Shown here: positions 11,253 to 23,802 of the stretch, in pieces
Layout of the letters: every line of letters begins with the position of its first letter
Numbering within the stretch: the first letter of the stretch is position 1
Source: Hormiphora californensis
Lineage: Eukaryota > Ctenophora > Tentaculata > Cydippida > Pleurobrachiidae
Assembly: GCA_020137815.1 (NCBI GenBank)
Contig: CM035355.1
Coordinates: 402,451-466,450 of the forward strand
Length of the DNA stretch: 64,000 nt
Reading direction: 5' to 3'
Notes under the pieces: model-generated
Databases searched by the model: none
Told to the model about the DNA's origin: nothing
The model's input: only the letters and a program-made list of their open reading frames with translations
Position numbers and translations under genes: made by a program

Positions 11253-12592
11253 CACGGCGTGCCTGGTGAAATTTTAACACGACCTAGCATGCGACGGGAA
11301 ACCACCACTTGTACGTGGTAGCTGAGGGTCTACAGAATGGCGCTACGGTGCGGGAAAAAACATTCCATTCCCTAAAATCTTTTTTTTACTTTTATTTGAT
11401 TTGGGTCAAAATTGGCTATATTAAACGTGGTCCCGAAAAATCCATAATGACTTAGCACACGAAATATGTCACCCCTACCTATTTTTGCACGTAGAATCGA
11501 TTGCCGTTGAAGTCGAATCTCTAAAATGACTGTAAAATGGTCAAAAGTTGATTTTTTACCATTTTTTGGAGGTTTTTGGCCCCTAAACCATTGAAAACGT
11601 TGAGATAGGAATTTGAAACTAGTGCCAATCGTTAAAATGGTCATTTTTCTACCAAGAACCAAGTTTTCGTGTATATCCGATTTATGGTTAGATTTGGGCA
11701 AATTGTTGAAATCTGCCAACTAGGAGAACCGTAACTTGATTTTCTTGTTTTTTGGATTTTGGCATTTTCGACAAACTTCTGATTGAAATGGTCAATCGGG
11801 ACCATGCTTAAGTTGTTTATGGGACAATTTTCGACTAAAATCCAAGATTTCATACCAATCCAATAACAGATCGTTGATTTATAGAAAATTTAAGTAGGCA
11901 AAACGGTGAAAATAAGCAAGAAAAGTTGTCATTTTGACCGTTTTGCCTACTTAAATTTTCTATAAATCAACGATCTGTTATTGGATTGGTATGAAATCTT
12001 GGATTTTAGTCGAAAATTGTCCCATAAACAACTTAAGCATGGTCCCGATTGACCATTTCAATCAGAAGTTTGTCGAAAATGCCAAAATCCAAAAAACAAG
12101 AAAATCAAGTTACGGTTCTCCTAGTTGGCAGATTTCAACAATTTGCCCAAATCTAACTATAAATCGGATATACACGAAAACTTGGTTCTTGGTAGAAAAA
12201 TGACCATTTTAACGATTGGCACTAGTTTCAAATTCCTATCTCAACGTTTTCAATGGTTTAGGGGCCAAAAACCTCCAAAAAATGGTAAAAAATCAACTTT
12301 TGACCATTTTACAGTCATTTTAGAGATTCGACTTCAACGGCAATCGATTCTACGTGCAAAAATAGGTAGGGGTGACATATTTCGTGTGCTAAGTCATTAT
12401 GGATTTTTCGGGACCACGTTTAATATAGCCAATTTTGACCCAAATCAAATAAAAGTAAAAAAAAAGATTTTAGGGAATGGAATGTTTTTTCCCGCACCGT
12501 AGCGCCATTCTGTAGACCCTCAGCTACCACGTACAAGTGGTGGTTTCCCGTCGCATGCTAGGTCGTGTTAAAATTTCACCAGGCACGCCGTG
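11253..12592. mobile_element. 1.34 kb near-perfect palindromic (foldback) element
   Basis: The left arm, beginning CACGGCGTGCCTGG, is reproduced almost base for base in inverted orientation to the right end, CCAGGCACGCCGTG. Arms are about 650 bp around a short spacer near 11910-11940. The flanks are TATA on both sides (11249-11252 and 12593-12596), a possible target-site duplication. Mirror-image frames at 11372-11719 and 12125-12502 are the two arms read out and have no known domain. A diverged copy lies at 38515-39830. A 30 bp interior block (GGCAATCGATT...ACGTGCAAAAATAGGT) is shared with the element at 24811-26064. Confidence 0.9.
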
Positions 12593-12596
12593 TATA

Positions 12597-13349
12597 AGAG
12601 AGTAATAAAAGGCTAGAAATAGGCGTTCAGAAAAGGCATAGACAGGGATATATGGGGAAAGGTGTTAAGAATGGGAAAGGACGGCAGGAAAAGGATTTGT
12701 ACATTCTCTTGATCTCGGACGAAAAGGGAGAGCCAGATTTCGCCACCCACCCACCCTGAAAATAGAGCCTTAGCATTTTAAAGAGCATCGTTATGAAGGT
12801 GACTCTAGAAAATATGGCGTTGATTGGATGGATTTGTATTTGTAGTTTTAAAAAGCTCTCTTTGTTTCTGTTCCACTAACATCTGCGTTCAACACGTCCA
12901 CAGCCAACAGCAAGGACACCGTCACACTGCACCTGCCACTGTAAAAAAACTTTTCTAGCCCTTTTATTTTATTTTTATAGGTATCTCTATCCTCTTTCCT
13001 TTCTACTACCACCACCAATTAGTATTTTTCCTTTCTTAAATAACTCTCTGACTTTCTACAGAGTTAATATGTACGGGCGTGTCAAATAATGGTAACATAC
13101 GGCGTCATGATACATTTGGCAAACATGTGTTGTTTTGAACATCACCATCTGTCCATCTTGTTTCAGGACAAACCGGCTATATATTCAATGTACATGATAG
13201 TCTAAATTTCAATTGAATATTGAAGACCCTTCAGAAAGGAGGCAATCTCAAAATATACCACTGCTTAGAACAAGCCTATTATGAAAGTATGAAACCTCCG
13301 TGCAATAATTCAGTTCTACAGAGTGTACTACAATAGTACAATATCATAC
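12597..13349. other. Intergenic, nothing recognised
   Basis: AT-rich sequence between the palindromic element and a weak gene candidate. I see no supported exon, RNA gene or repeat. Confidence 0.4.
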
Positions 13350-14127
13350 CTGCTGTAGGTATAGGAAGAGACAGCTGTACTGTGCAGCCTCTGGTAGATA
13401 TGACAACAGGACGATGAGGCCCAGCTGTAGAATGTGGTGATCTGCTACACCGCTTCTCAGGCTCTGTAGGGGTAGAGGTGGTGTTAGATATAGCAAACTC
13501 TACAGGAGTAGTGGGGACATCTTGCTGAAGGACCAGCAAGCTGAAGAGTGAAGGACCAGGGCTAAAGTAAAACTTTGGGACGTGTTTTTTAGTAAACTGA
13601 ATCCAATTATTTGTCCCACAAAAGACTATCTATGATATGTTAATTGCCCGATACACATCTCTGATTTAGTGGTACTCACATTGAAGGGGTCACTGTTCCC
13701 AACGTACATGGGTGCATCTCCAACTTTTGGGCTCGTTTGGAAGTGTATTCGTACAACAGGTATGAAGATATCACGCCAGGTGCTTCGCTATCGCTGTGGA
13801 GATTACATTGGTATATAATTAGAGAACACTAGAAGTTGGAAATGAGATATAGTGTTTAGGGCCAGCGGCAGCTGACTGTTGGGTTTTGTTTTGTGGACGT
13901 GCCTCATGGAAAAAAAAACTGGTATCTAACAATTTATAATAATCACCTCAACCCAGCTTCTAGGTAACAGGGTACACATCTGTAAACCTACGGTAATAAT
14001 CTCATGCTGTATCTACTAGTAATATCTACCTGTTGATAATAGAACAACACTGATATCTCCGTAGGTTTCAGCCAGGTAAGACCCCAGGGCGGGAGATACG
14101 ATGAAACTTTGCGAGATGTGGCAGTAC
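13350..14127 (-). CDS. Putative exons of an unidentified gene
   Basis: Three candidate exons on the - strand, 14030-14127, 13680-13787 and 13350-13524, have GT-AG borders and can be joined in one open frame. The middle one reads RDIFIPVVRIHFQTSPK followed by GDAPMYVGNSDPFN. The third is Pro/Ser/Thr-rich, starting QDVPTTPVEF. I do not recognise the family. The first exon is also open in another frame, so its assignment is uncertain. No start or stop codon is identified, and the candidate would be partial at both ends. Confidence 0.3.
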
Positions 14128-15819
14128 CTGAATATATGGTTGTTATTCCGCACAGTGATTATACATAGTATTAGTTCCCCGACATGTTTGATATTGTTTA
14201 GTTAGTGGATTGAAGGGAGTTGTTCTCCAGATTTACAACATCAGATGGTTAAATGTTGCAAAAGGTTTATTCTCTCTCTCGCTCCCTTTCTTGCTGACGT
14301 CAAACAGAGCGGGTGGTAGGGTTACTTGAAGTTTTGTGAGACGCAGTCAAGAGAAGAAGGGGGGGTTAGTGATTGACGCAATGTCTCCCTCTAACCAGGC
14401 ATGTAGGGGGCAACATGCCTCTCTTTTCCGATATGGGGGGGGGTGGGACTATCCCATACCAAAAAGGAGCCACAGATAGACATGTTGTTACAATACACTA
14501 TAGCTGTTACATTACACTATAGTATTATTAAGGTAAATATACAGTACAGACAGTACAGTAACAATACATAATACAGACTAATAAGAGAGGCACAACGCAA
14601 TACCACTTCTACACACCACTGCTTGTCACACCTTTGCCACGTTGACTACTAAACGTACATCCTCGGCACTGCGTGATGTGTCAGAATTTCGGGGTTATAT
14701 TGATGCTTTTGTAATATAATTGTGCTCTACATATTATTTTCTACGCTCAATAGCGACACATTTAGTAATCCTCCGCTCAGGGATCGGAACACACATGCGC
14801 GTTTGCGTACTGAACCCAACGGCGCCCTAGGCCATGTATCGGGAGAAAAGAGGCGAGCAGACTTCTGTCTACACGACGCAGGACGTGAACGGTTGGGAAG
14901 GTTAAGACTACTTTGCCAGAGGTTGGTCCCCCCAGTAAATATTGCTTCTACAACAGGACGTGGAGAACATAAGGGACAATCAGGAAAGTGTGTGTGCGTG
15001 GAGTAGGAGGGTAGACGAAGACGGAGAGGGAGAATGTACACTATAGTTTATAATTCCGTATCTCTGACAGTCTCACTACAGCGCGGCTTTCAATATAGGT
15101 GTAGTTCAAGTTGCATCCGACCCTCATGTCATTCCGTGTGAACATGCAGGGGAACGCAACAAAGCACAATAGAAAAGTGTAGAGGCCAGCTTCAAATAAG
15201 TGACTGGAGAGACGTCTGTGGTTTGGCCTGGCAAAACTTGTGACTGTAAACAGCGCGTTTTGCACTGATTACCTAATTGCGTGAGTGGTGGGTCATGGTG
15301 TGGGATGTGTGTGGAAGACAAGGTCCAGCAACCGGTATCACGTCAGTGCCACAACTAGAGCCGCCTCCCAGACACATCCGAGACAGAGCTCGTGACCCAC
15401 ACAGGGGGGAGCAGTAAACTGAAGGAGAGGATTCCCTGAGAAAGGGCCGGGTGTTAAGGTGATCCTAAGTTAAGCAATAGTTCATATACCGGTGTCATGA
15501 CATCTCCTTCTTTACCCCATTAAATTATATCAATTCAAACATTGGGGGCATCACTGGACACGCGCCTCTTCAGTTCGTCTGCGGTGCACCAATTCATGGC
15601 GTGGTGTACCGCCCCTCCTTTCCCATCTGCACATATTCGCCACACGTAACTCTCCTATGGGAGAGTCATAAGGCAGGCCCTAGTGATAGCCCCCACCTGT
15701 GAGGCGGCTGTATGCCTGTCGCCTTGCTGCGGCCTTTCTTGTTTGAAGGTCTGCCATGTTTCAATACTCTTCCCTCATCGACACCTTTGTTCTATCCCTG
15801 TATCCTGTCCATTCATCAG
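14128..15819. other. Stretch without a convincing gene
   Basis: Open frames of 95-105 codons overlap on opposite strands at 14722-15041 and neither has domain support. A TTCTCTCTCTCGC tract lies near 14270 and a poly-G run near 14440. Nothing else is recognisable. Confidence 0.4.
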
Positions 15820-15972
15820 GAATGTGTAGGAGGGAAATGTCTCTGCTGTAACATTAACAACGGGAACTGTCAGGAGACCCCACGCGAAAAACTCCAAGAA
15901 TATGACTACCACGGCATGAAGAACACTTGGTCGGCCCCAACCCTGAAATATAGAGAGATTAATGTGAGATAA
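15820..15972 (+). CDS. Possible terminal exon of an unidentified protein
   Basis: After an ATCAG acceptor, 51 codons run to a TAA stop, beginning with the cysteine cluster ECVGGKCLCC and ending LKYREINVR. The composition is protein-like and the frame is not repetitive. No upstream partner exon is recognised, so function is unknown. It could also be chance. Confidence 0.3.
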   Translation, partial: ECVGGKCLCCNINNGNCQETPREKLQEYDYHGMKNTWSAPTLKYREINVR

Positions 15973-16400
15973 CTAAATGTAAATTGGGACCTGAATTCTC
16001 TTCTTTAATTTTCATCTCTCTGCTTCATTTTCTCACTCCTCTCTCTCACTCACTCCTCTCTCTCTCTCTCTCTCCTGACTTCTCCTCCTCGTCCTGACTC
16101 CCCTCTCTCTCCCTACCTCATGGGCAATAACGACTCACACACACACATATTCAAGTTTATCATCATTGTATATACAATACATTCTACATCCAGCCACACA
16201 AATCGAATAATAAATATGAACAACTTGTATACATTTGTTATGTTCTGACCCTTCTTTTACAAAAGATAGAGAACGGGTATAGGAAGGCGAATATAAAAGT
16301 TAATAATATTTAGTTGTTCATTATTGTATATCTAAATTACTTACAAATGCAAGTTGATTGATTACGCGATCTGAGGAATGACGTCCTTTTCTTTTTTCTC

Positions 16401-16500
16401 NNNNNNNNNNNNNNNNNNNNNNNNNNNNNNNNNNNNNNNNNNNNNNNNNNNNNNNNNNNNNNNNNNNNNNNNNNNNNNNNNNNNNNNNNNNNNNNNNNNN
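16401..16500. other. Assembly gap (100 N)
   Basis: Exactly 100 consecutive undetermined bases, flanked by CT-rich sequence on the left and GA-rich sequence on the right. The round length suggests a scaffold join of unknown size. Confidence 0.98.
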
Positions 16501-17298
16501 GAGAGAAGAGAGAGAGAGAGAGAGGAAGAATGATAATGAGGACACAATATTGTTGTCTGTTTATGATTTCCGTGTGTAATGCACATGAGCTTTCTGTCTC
16601 CCTCTCTATTTTGTGTTATCATTTCCACCCATCCTGATCCTCTCCCTTTATCTAGTATCATAATCTCTACCTTGCCCCTCCGGCCTCCTAGTATCTTTCT
16701 AACGCTCTCTATCTCTGCCCCTCATAGTATCTTTCTACCGCTCTCTATCCTGCCCCTCCTAGTATCTTCCTACCACTCTCTATCCTTCGGTTGTGTTTGT
16801 TGTTTGAGGTCAGATTTTGTGGCTCGCCAGACGTATGATCTATAATAGCTGTTTGAGAGGTGATGAAGAAGAGAGATGGATATCATTAAAAAGGTGATGA
16901 AGTGAGACGGAAGAGATTTTGTGGCAGCCAAGAAAGATAATGAATGGAGAGATTGAAGAGGGAAAGAGGTGAGATGGAGTCAGAGCCTGGCTGTGAGATA
17001 CCAAATTTCCTTATGCAAATCACACCTCCACTACTTGGATCTCTAGAGCTATCACATCTCTACAACACACCCACCCGGCCCACTGTCTCTCTCTTTATCT
17101 TTATCCCACTGTCTCTCTCTTTATCGTTATCCCTCTCCCTCTCTCTCTCTTCCTCTCTTTATCTTTATCTCTCTCCCTTTATCTTTCTCGCTCTCCCTCA
17201 CTCACGCCCATTACCACTCTTCGTCTTCGTCGCATCCCGTTCTAAATGTGTCTCAGTTTTAGCTCTCCTTCCCACTCTCCCTTTGGACTAATATTAAA

Positions 17299-17526
17299 GT
17301 GAGAGAGAACAGCAGGGATTTTCACAAAAAGTTATCTGGATACTCCTTGATGGCTAACTAAAACTTTAGTGAAAACTGCATGTCTCTAGCATGTTTTTCA
17401 AAATTGAGCTAACACATGCGAGACGCACCATAATGGGCCCATAATGGGCGTAACTGCATGTACAATATGAATTGTACATGCAGATTCCATAAAACTTTTT
17501 GTGAAAATCCCTGCTGTTCTCTCTCA
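17299..17526. mobile_element. MITE, about 228 bp
   Basis: Terminal inverted repeats of about 35 bp: GTGAGAGAGAACAGCAGGGA continuing TTTTCACAAAAAGTT at the left, and the exact reverse complement at the right. The interior is non-coding, with ACATGCAGTT-type motifs. Confidence 0.85.
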
Positions 17527-17779
17527 CGTTTTGTATACCGCTATATATTGTGAATTTAGATGACGTGTGATATTAGCCATCATTTCTATGTAAATCCTCC
17601 CCCTTTCCACGATAAGTACCTCTCTACCTATCCCTCTCTATCTCTCTCATCACTCATCATAAGCACCATCTGGCCCCAAGACACTACTCACAACACACAA
17701 ACACACAAACACAATAAGGCAGCATAACAGGCCAACCTAATATCATGTCAATTTAGCTACTATTTCTAAACTTAATTTG

Positions 17780-20700
17780 TATCCTTTCTCGAAAAAAGGG
17801 AGGAGAAGGGAGCCAAATAGAGAAAGAAAAAAATTTTAAACTTCATTTTTTTTCCCACTCAACACAATGTGATCTTTTTTGAACAAAGAGTGAGAAAAAG
17901 TTACTGGGTTCCAAAGATGTTACTATCGAAAAAGTCAATTAGATTCCAAAAATTTTACCCCCCGTTTAAATTATGTTTAACAAACAAAAGTGATTAATTA
18001 AATCCGCCCACACCCCAATTTTTCATTTTCTCAAATTAACATCATAACGTGCCCCCCCGGGCCCCACCCACCCCTTAAGTTGTACCACTCCCCCCCCCCC
18101 CTCCCAAACCTTTCAAGAAAGGTTTTTACCGTGACTAGGGCCTGTATAAAAAACAATTTTTTAATCTAAATTCTTTCCCCTCTATAACAATCCTCTGTTT
18201 GGGTACAAGTTTTCCCCCGGACAACGTGGCCCATTTTCCCGTAGGGGGTGCTCCCCCGTCACGTTCCTAACTCTTGTCCTGGCATTCCTTTAAACTGGGG
18301 GGGCCCAAAAAACCCAATGGTCGGGCCCTGTCCTTCCGGTTTCACAATTACTGTGGCGGCCCGGATTAGCAAGTGGTAAGAATTGTAGCTTTAATAGTGG
18401 GCCAATCTTTCTCTCTCGATCTACTTCACTCGTATTAGACCATTCCCGCACACGCTAGGGAAAAAATTTTAATTTATTCCCCTCCCTCCCCCCACCCCCC
18501 CCTACCACCCCCCCCCCCCCGATATTCCCCACCCCCCCCCCCCCCCTATACCCCCCCCCCCCCACCCCCCTATTTTTCCCTACTCACCCCCTCCTCCCCC
18601 TATTGGGTCGGGTGTGTTAGCAGCTGCTAGTTCCATCACCTACCCCGCTATATGCGCCTGCCAGCCCAAAAGCAGGGGGGGGAAAAAAACAGGGAAGTTT
18701 TTCTTTTTTAAGAGCTCAGTTGCGGGTCCCCATTAAATACTCAAGGGTCACCACATTATAGGTGTGGTAGAGGGAGGGATACCATATTGGAAGGTTTTTT
18801 GTGAACAAATTTTCCGATGTGGGAGGTCAAATTTATGTTAAAACCTACAAAAACAATTAATTTGATTTTTGGTCAATCGTTCCTGAAAAGGGGTTTGCAT
18901 CTATTCTCTAATTTTTTAACTCTGTTGGGCCACTTTAACTTAAACTTAGGGTAAACCCTGAAGATTTGTTTTTTGCCGGCGTGCAACGGGTTTTTAATGC
19001 CCCGTTAGAGAAATTTGACATTTATCACTAAAAAGGGATTTTGAAAGACGTTTTGCAGGAAAAGTATTTATAAGGTTTAAGGGATGATTGTTAGTGTCCG
19101 GGGGAGGGGTGCACTTTTTTTGTCCGTCGTTGTCCAAAAACCCTCTTTGGGCCCTTTTCTCAAAACCTGTTACAACTGCTTCCCGGGCGTCGGCACCGTT
19201 TTCGTTCTGGGACCAACATCGAAAGATCGTTTGCAAAGCGCAAAAATCTGGTTTCCACTATCTTGCTTGGTAAAACCATGGAGATATAAAAGTGATTTTT
19301 GTGGTGGTGATCCAGGGGAACCGGTTACACTACGATAACCCTTTGTGATAAAAAACGGGCTCAATGGGAAGGGGGCCAGGTTTCGTGCGAAAAATGGACT
19401 AGAGGAAACCCCAAAAGGGGAACTCTTGAAGACGATACCGGGGTGAACCCAAAGTGAACAGTGACCATCCCCCGGGGTATTTCCCCTGAGAAGACCAGAT
19501 AAAGGAAAAGCGAGAAAGTTTTGACTCCATTGCCAAAAGTTCCTTCTTTTTCTCAGAGGGGGCCCAAGAACTTGAACCAAAGGTATAAAAGATTGGACCC
19601 AGCCCTACTGAAAAAGAAGCTATCCTGGCACGATTTTGGAAAAGAAGGGATTCAAAAAACTTACATGGGACCAGAATTTAAAGTGGTTTTTGTGAGCGAA
19701 AGAGACAGGTACGTATCCAGATGGTCCAGAGACCCGGAGGCTTTTGTCTACTAAGGGGGGAAAAAAAAAGTAAATTTTGGGTCTTCGGCAACACTTTGTC
19801 AGAACAGGTTCTGGTCATTTTTTCACGCCCGGATTTTGGGCATATGCAGGATCGTTTACTGCCCCCCCAAAAGGATACTCCAATAGCTCTTCGTGGGGGA
19901 GCTCAACGAAAGACTGAGCAAAAAAGAACACAAACTGGTGGTGAAAATGTTAACTGTAAAGTTGGAGGATAAAGAAGGAAAAAGTATTCGAGACCCATAG
20001 CTTCAAATGTGGTCCCCTTTCCTAAATAAATAAAACGAGCACGGTTATGAGAGGATGCAGGTGTAAGCAAAGAGGAAAAAAACCTTACTGGCGGGGACCA
20101 AGGAGGAGCTACACAGGAAAAAACTTGAAGATTGGGACATAATGTCCGCCTCTTTTAAAAAATGGAGGTTTTATTTGCCGGAAGAGGAGGATTTGTGATA
20201 TTTGTTTTATAAGGAGACTTTTTGAATAAACGGACCTGGAAACTTCAAGAAATCGGTAATAGGGACATTTTCTCTCCCCCAGGGAGACGGGGAGGGGAAT
20301 CAATATTTTTTCGAGAGGGCCCTATTCTTGGAGGCCCAGAAGACCAAGTTAATCTTTTCAATACAAGAGGTTTGACGTGACAGAAAAAACCGAAAGAATC
20401 GAAATTCATCGTCCTCCGTACACACCGGGTCGAACTTACGAACAACTTTCCTGTCGGGTTTGGGATCCCCTTTCCGGGGGTTGGGTTTAAAGCAAGGTAC
20501 CCCGATCCGCTGGTGACCTAAACTTCCAGTGGATGATAAAAACTTTATGCAAGGAAACTTTGGATGCTGGTTCATTTGATTTCAAAAAGAGTCCCAATTT
20601 TTCCTACTCCCAGGGGGAGAACCCTTTGGATTTGGGTTTGATACTACAAGAAATTTTTAGGTGACATACCCAATTTCCTAATTTTTAAATCAATCCTTTA

Positions 20701-23390
20701 GTACATTTGGGATTAAAAGGGGGCCTGCCCTGCAAAACTCCGTCGGGAAAAATCGTGCATCAGAAAAACTGGATTCCCAAATCGTGGTTTGGAAGGTTTT
20801 AAAAAGAGGACTTGGGGAAGGCAGTTTTTAAAGGGAGGTGGGATCCAAAGGGCTGGTGAATTTCTATCGTTGGCTGGGAAAGGGATATGGAAAGCGGTAC
20901 CGAGGAAAGGGTGAGGACTGGAAAAAAAATTTAAAAGCCTGGAGGGATGAGGAACCTAAAAGGGTTACTTCGAGGAGGAGGGAATGCAGAAAGGTGTTGG
21001 GGAAACTTGGAACTATGGATGCGAACGGAATTTAAAAGACCTGAAAGAAACTGTTGGGGAAAATGGATGGGAAAAAAGGGGCACTTTTCATTAAAGAGGG
21101 GTTTTGGGTTTCGCCAAAGGGACCCAAAGAAATTTCAAATAAGCCCAGAAAATCCTTGGGAAAACTGAAAAAATTCCCAACAAAAACCAAGAAACTTGGG
21201 AGATGATTTTCCCAGTTCTTGTTCCAAAGGGAAAAAAATTTGAACCCCAAATCAATAGGGGCGAAGCAGCTGCGACTTTTTAGGAAACCCGGAAAAGCCC
21301 GTCATTCAAAAATGGAAAAGGGAATTTAAAAGATTCGGAGAGGAAATTTTTAAGGTGGTGAACTTGTCAAGCAAACTTGGACCTTTATCCGTGCCCCCTT
21401 TGGGAGTAAGGAGTGCTTAGGGGTCTTGCTCCGGTATTAACCGATGGTAAAACCAAACTCTACCCTCTACTTGCGGAATCTCCCAAAAGCTTCTGTTTCC
21501 CCACCATCAAATTGTACGGGGATAGGGAAGCTCTCATAACATCGTCCGTTCAAAATTCCCCTTTTCCTTTTTAAGTCCCGAAAAATGGGGCTCACCCCAG
21601 CGGAAAAGTTACCCCTTGAAAGCAAATTTACTTTCTGGACAAGCATCAATACCCCGGTTTTCCCGGCTGGTCCAGTTGCGAAAAAGCTGTTAGCCGCAGT
21701 TTTTATGAGTATTAGGGAGATGGATAAAGGAAATTTTGTTTCTATCTGTTTGGACTGAGCGCTCTTTGAACGTGGATCAGGAAAGTTTTTGGAGGGTTTG
21801 CAGAAAAGGTTTGGAGTGGGATGGTATCCTCTTCAAAGGGTTTAAGGCTACCTGATTTTTCCGATCTTAGAGTCTCGGTTTGGGGATTGTTCTGGAACCC
21901 GGCCTTACTCGTGGAGTGCCCCAGGGGGCTCTTCTTTGGGTTTTTTTGTTTCTACTTTTCTTTAAACGTGCAAATATTTTGGAAACCATAGGACCCAAAA
22001 ATTTAACAGACGACCCCCCCGCCTAGGAGGGGCCACGATCACTGGGGTCAACGGGTGGTTTGGGGTTGTCTGGGAAAAGGTGAAACGGTGTGTGGGGGGG
22101 TGGTTGGGGTGTAAGAGGAAAAAGGTTCCTTTCCCGCGGAAAGCGCATTTCTTGGAAATCTCTCTCCCCCTTTGGAGGGAACGGAAAATTTTCCCCCCGA
22201 TGTTTGTGGACCAGATGGGAAAACCTTGGGGTCTCTGGGGCCAAAAACTTAACTTTTCCGAAGGGAAATGGAGGAAAAGTTGGGCTGTCCCACGGAAAAA
22301 TTTGGGTTACCATGTTTTATATTAAAACAGGGGGGAACAATTATTATCGGGTTTTATTAAAGTAAATCGTCTTGCTTGGCCCGGTTTTTTGGTTTCTCCA
22401 AAAACATAAACTTTGGCGGAAATTTTTTCCTCCCCTGGGGGAACAAGGGAAAAGGGGAAAACTCGGCACAATTTCCCCCCCCCTAAAAGACCTTAAAGTG
22501 GGAACGCTTATAAGAATCTTGGAAGGCACCTTTTTTCCTAAAGGAAATGCCCTTTAAAAAACTGGGGTTTTAGGACAAAAAGGGGACTATGATTGCCTTA
22601 AAAGTAAAAACACCCCCAAAAACAGGTCAACGCCAAAATTTTAAATTGAACGAGGGGAACTAAAACAATTTTTTGCCTGCTATTTAATCTCCCCCTGGTT
22701 AAAGGCGTCCCCAACGTTGATACCTTTAAACCCCGAAAAACAACTCCGTTGGTTCTTTGGGAAAAATGGGTGTGGGGAACCCGGTGGGTTTTTTTGTGAT
22801 TTGGGGGTTCAACAGTGACCCCTTTCACATTTTTTAAAATCTGGTATCCTTTTTTCAAATGTGAATTTAGGCTTTTAAATATTTAAGGTTTTAATGGGAC
22901 CTTAAACCCCCGTTTTAAACCATTTTTGTTTTCCTTATTTTCTTTTTTTAAAAACCGAAAGTTTGTTTTATTTTTTTCAGGTTCCCTCGGACTGTCCCCT
23001 CCCATATTTTGACATGTTTCCTGGTTCGGGTTAACGCGGTTTAAAATTATTTTTTTAATTTTTGAATTTAATTCCCCCAAAAACCCCATTGTTTTCCATT
23101 TGGGTTTTTTAAAAACCCGGTTTCCGTGGGGGTCATAAATTAACTTGAATAACCCTGTTTTAAATTCAAATTGGCCTCAGACGGGTTTTCCCCCAGTGGG
23201 AAAGGGGTAAAAAACAGCAAAAATTTTTTATTATTTAAAAAAATTTTCCTTTTTACGAAACACCCCTTTTTATATATCACCCCCTACCCTTTAAAATTTC
23301 GGGTTTCATAAAAAGTATGAAAACTTGTTAAAACCTATCTAAAAGTTGTTACTTTTTTTTTTTTGAACCAGGGTGAATTGAAAAAAACGA
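17780..23390. other. Low-quality or heavily degenerate 5.6 kb block
   Basis: The base composition changes abruptly here. Homopolymer runs are abundant (poly-C near 18480-18600, many runs of 4-6 G, C, A or T) and no frame stays open in a protein-like way for long. It looks like under-polished sequence rather than normal genome. A reverse-transcriptase remnant at 21730-21990 indicates that at least part was a retroelement. Exons of the MFSD14-like gene could be hidden here, but I cannot support any. Confidence 0.6.
21730..21990 (+). pseudogene. Remnant of a LINE-type reverse transcriptase
   Basis: The motif LTRGVPQGALL is encoded at about 21904-21936 and matches the RT palm signature GVPQGS. 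Upstream, in shifted frames, are pieces resembling LDLSxAFDTVDH (ICLD...ALFERG) and LEGLQKRFGV, and further on YL..SD.RVSVWG. Downstream, NLTDD stands where the catalytic ADD is expected. At least three frameshifts interrupt it, so it is dead or badly sequenced. Confidence 0.6.
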
Positions 23391-23802
23391 CCGGTAGCGA
23401 TTCCACCACATGTTTAACAACAGAGGTGTGTCGCATAACTCCTTATATGGGCATAAAATTCCAATCTTGTGGAATTTATTCTGACTCGACTATAGCTTAG
23501 TTATCAATGAATCCATCTCTAATACCTTTGGAATGGCATTTTGCACATTTCTGAAGCTTTTTGTAGCCAAATTCCAGCATCTTCATAGTTTTCCAAAAAC
23601 AAAAACAGTGTTAATGGCCAAAATATCGAAAAATTCCGGTATGTAATGGTAGCTCAGACAATTTCCTCGGCATGTTCAAAAAATTAGAACTTTCTGTTTT
23701 TTAGTTTGGACACAGGAATTTTTTTCCCGCCGTACAAGCGATATTATTACCCCTCCGTGAGCTAGCGCAGAGGGGGAATTTCATTACCAAATATTTCCCC
23801 AG

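Noticed and set aside
11372-12502. Two mirror-image frames of 115-125 codons in the palindromic element
   Set aside because: They are the same sequence read from the two arms, have no known domain, and are broken in the 38.5 kb copy.
14722-15041. Overlapping opposite-strand frames of about 95-105 codons
   Set aside because: No domain, no splice context and no codon pattern favouring either strand.
19000-22560. Many 60-135-codon frames
   Set aside because: They lie in homopolymer-rich, frame-broken sequence. Only the RT remnant has motif support.
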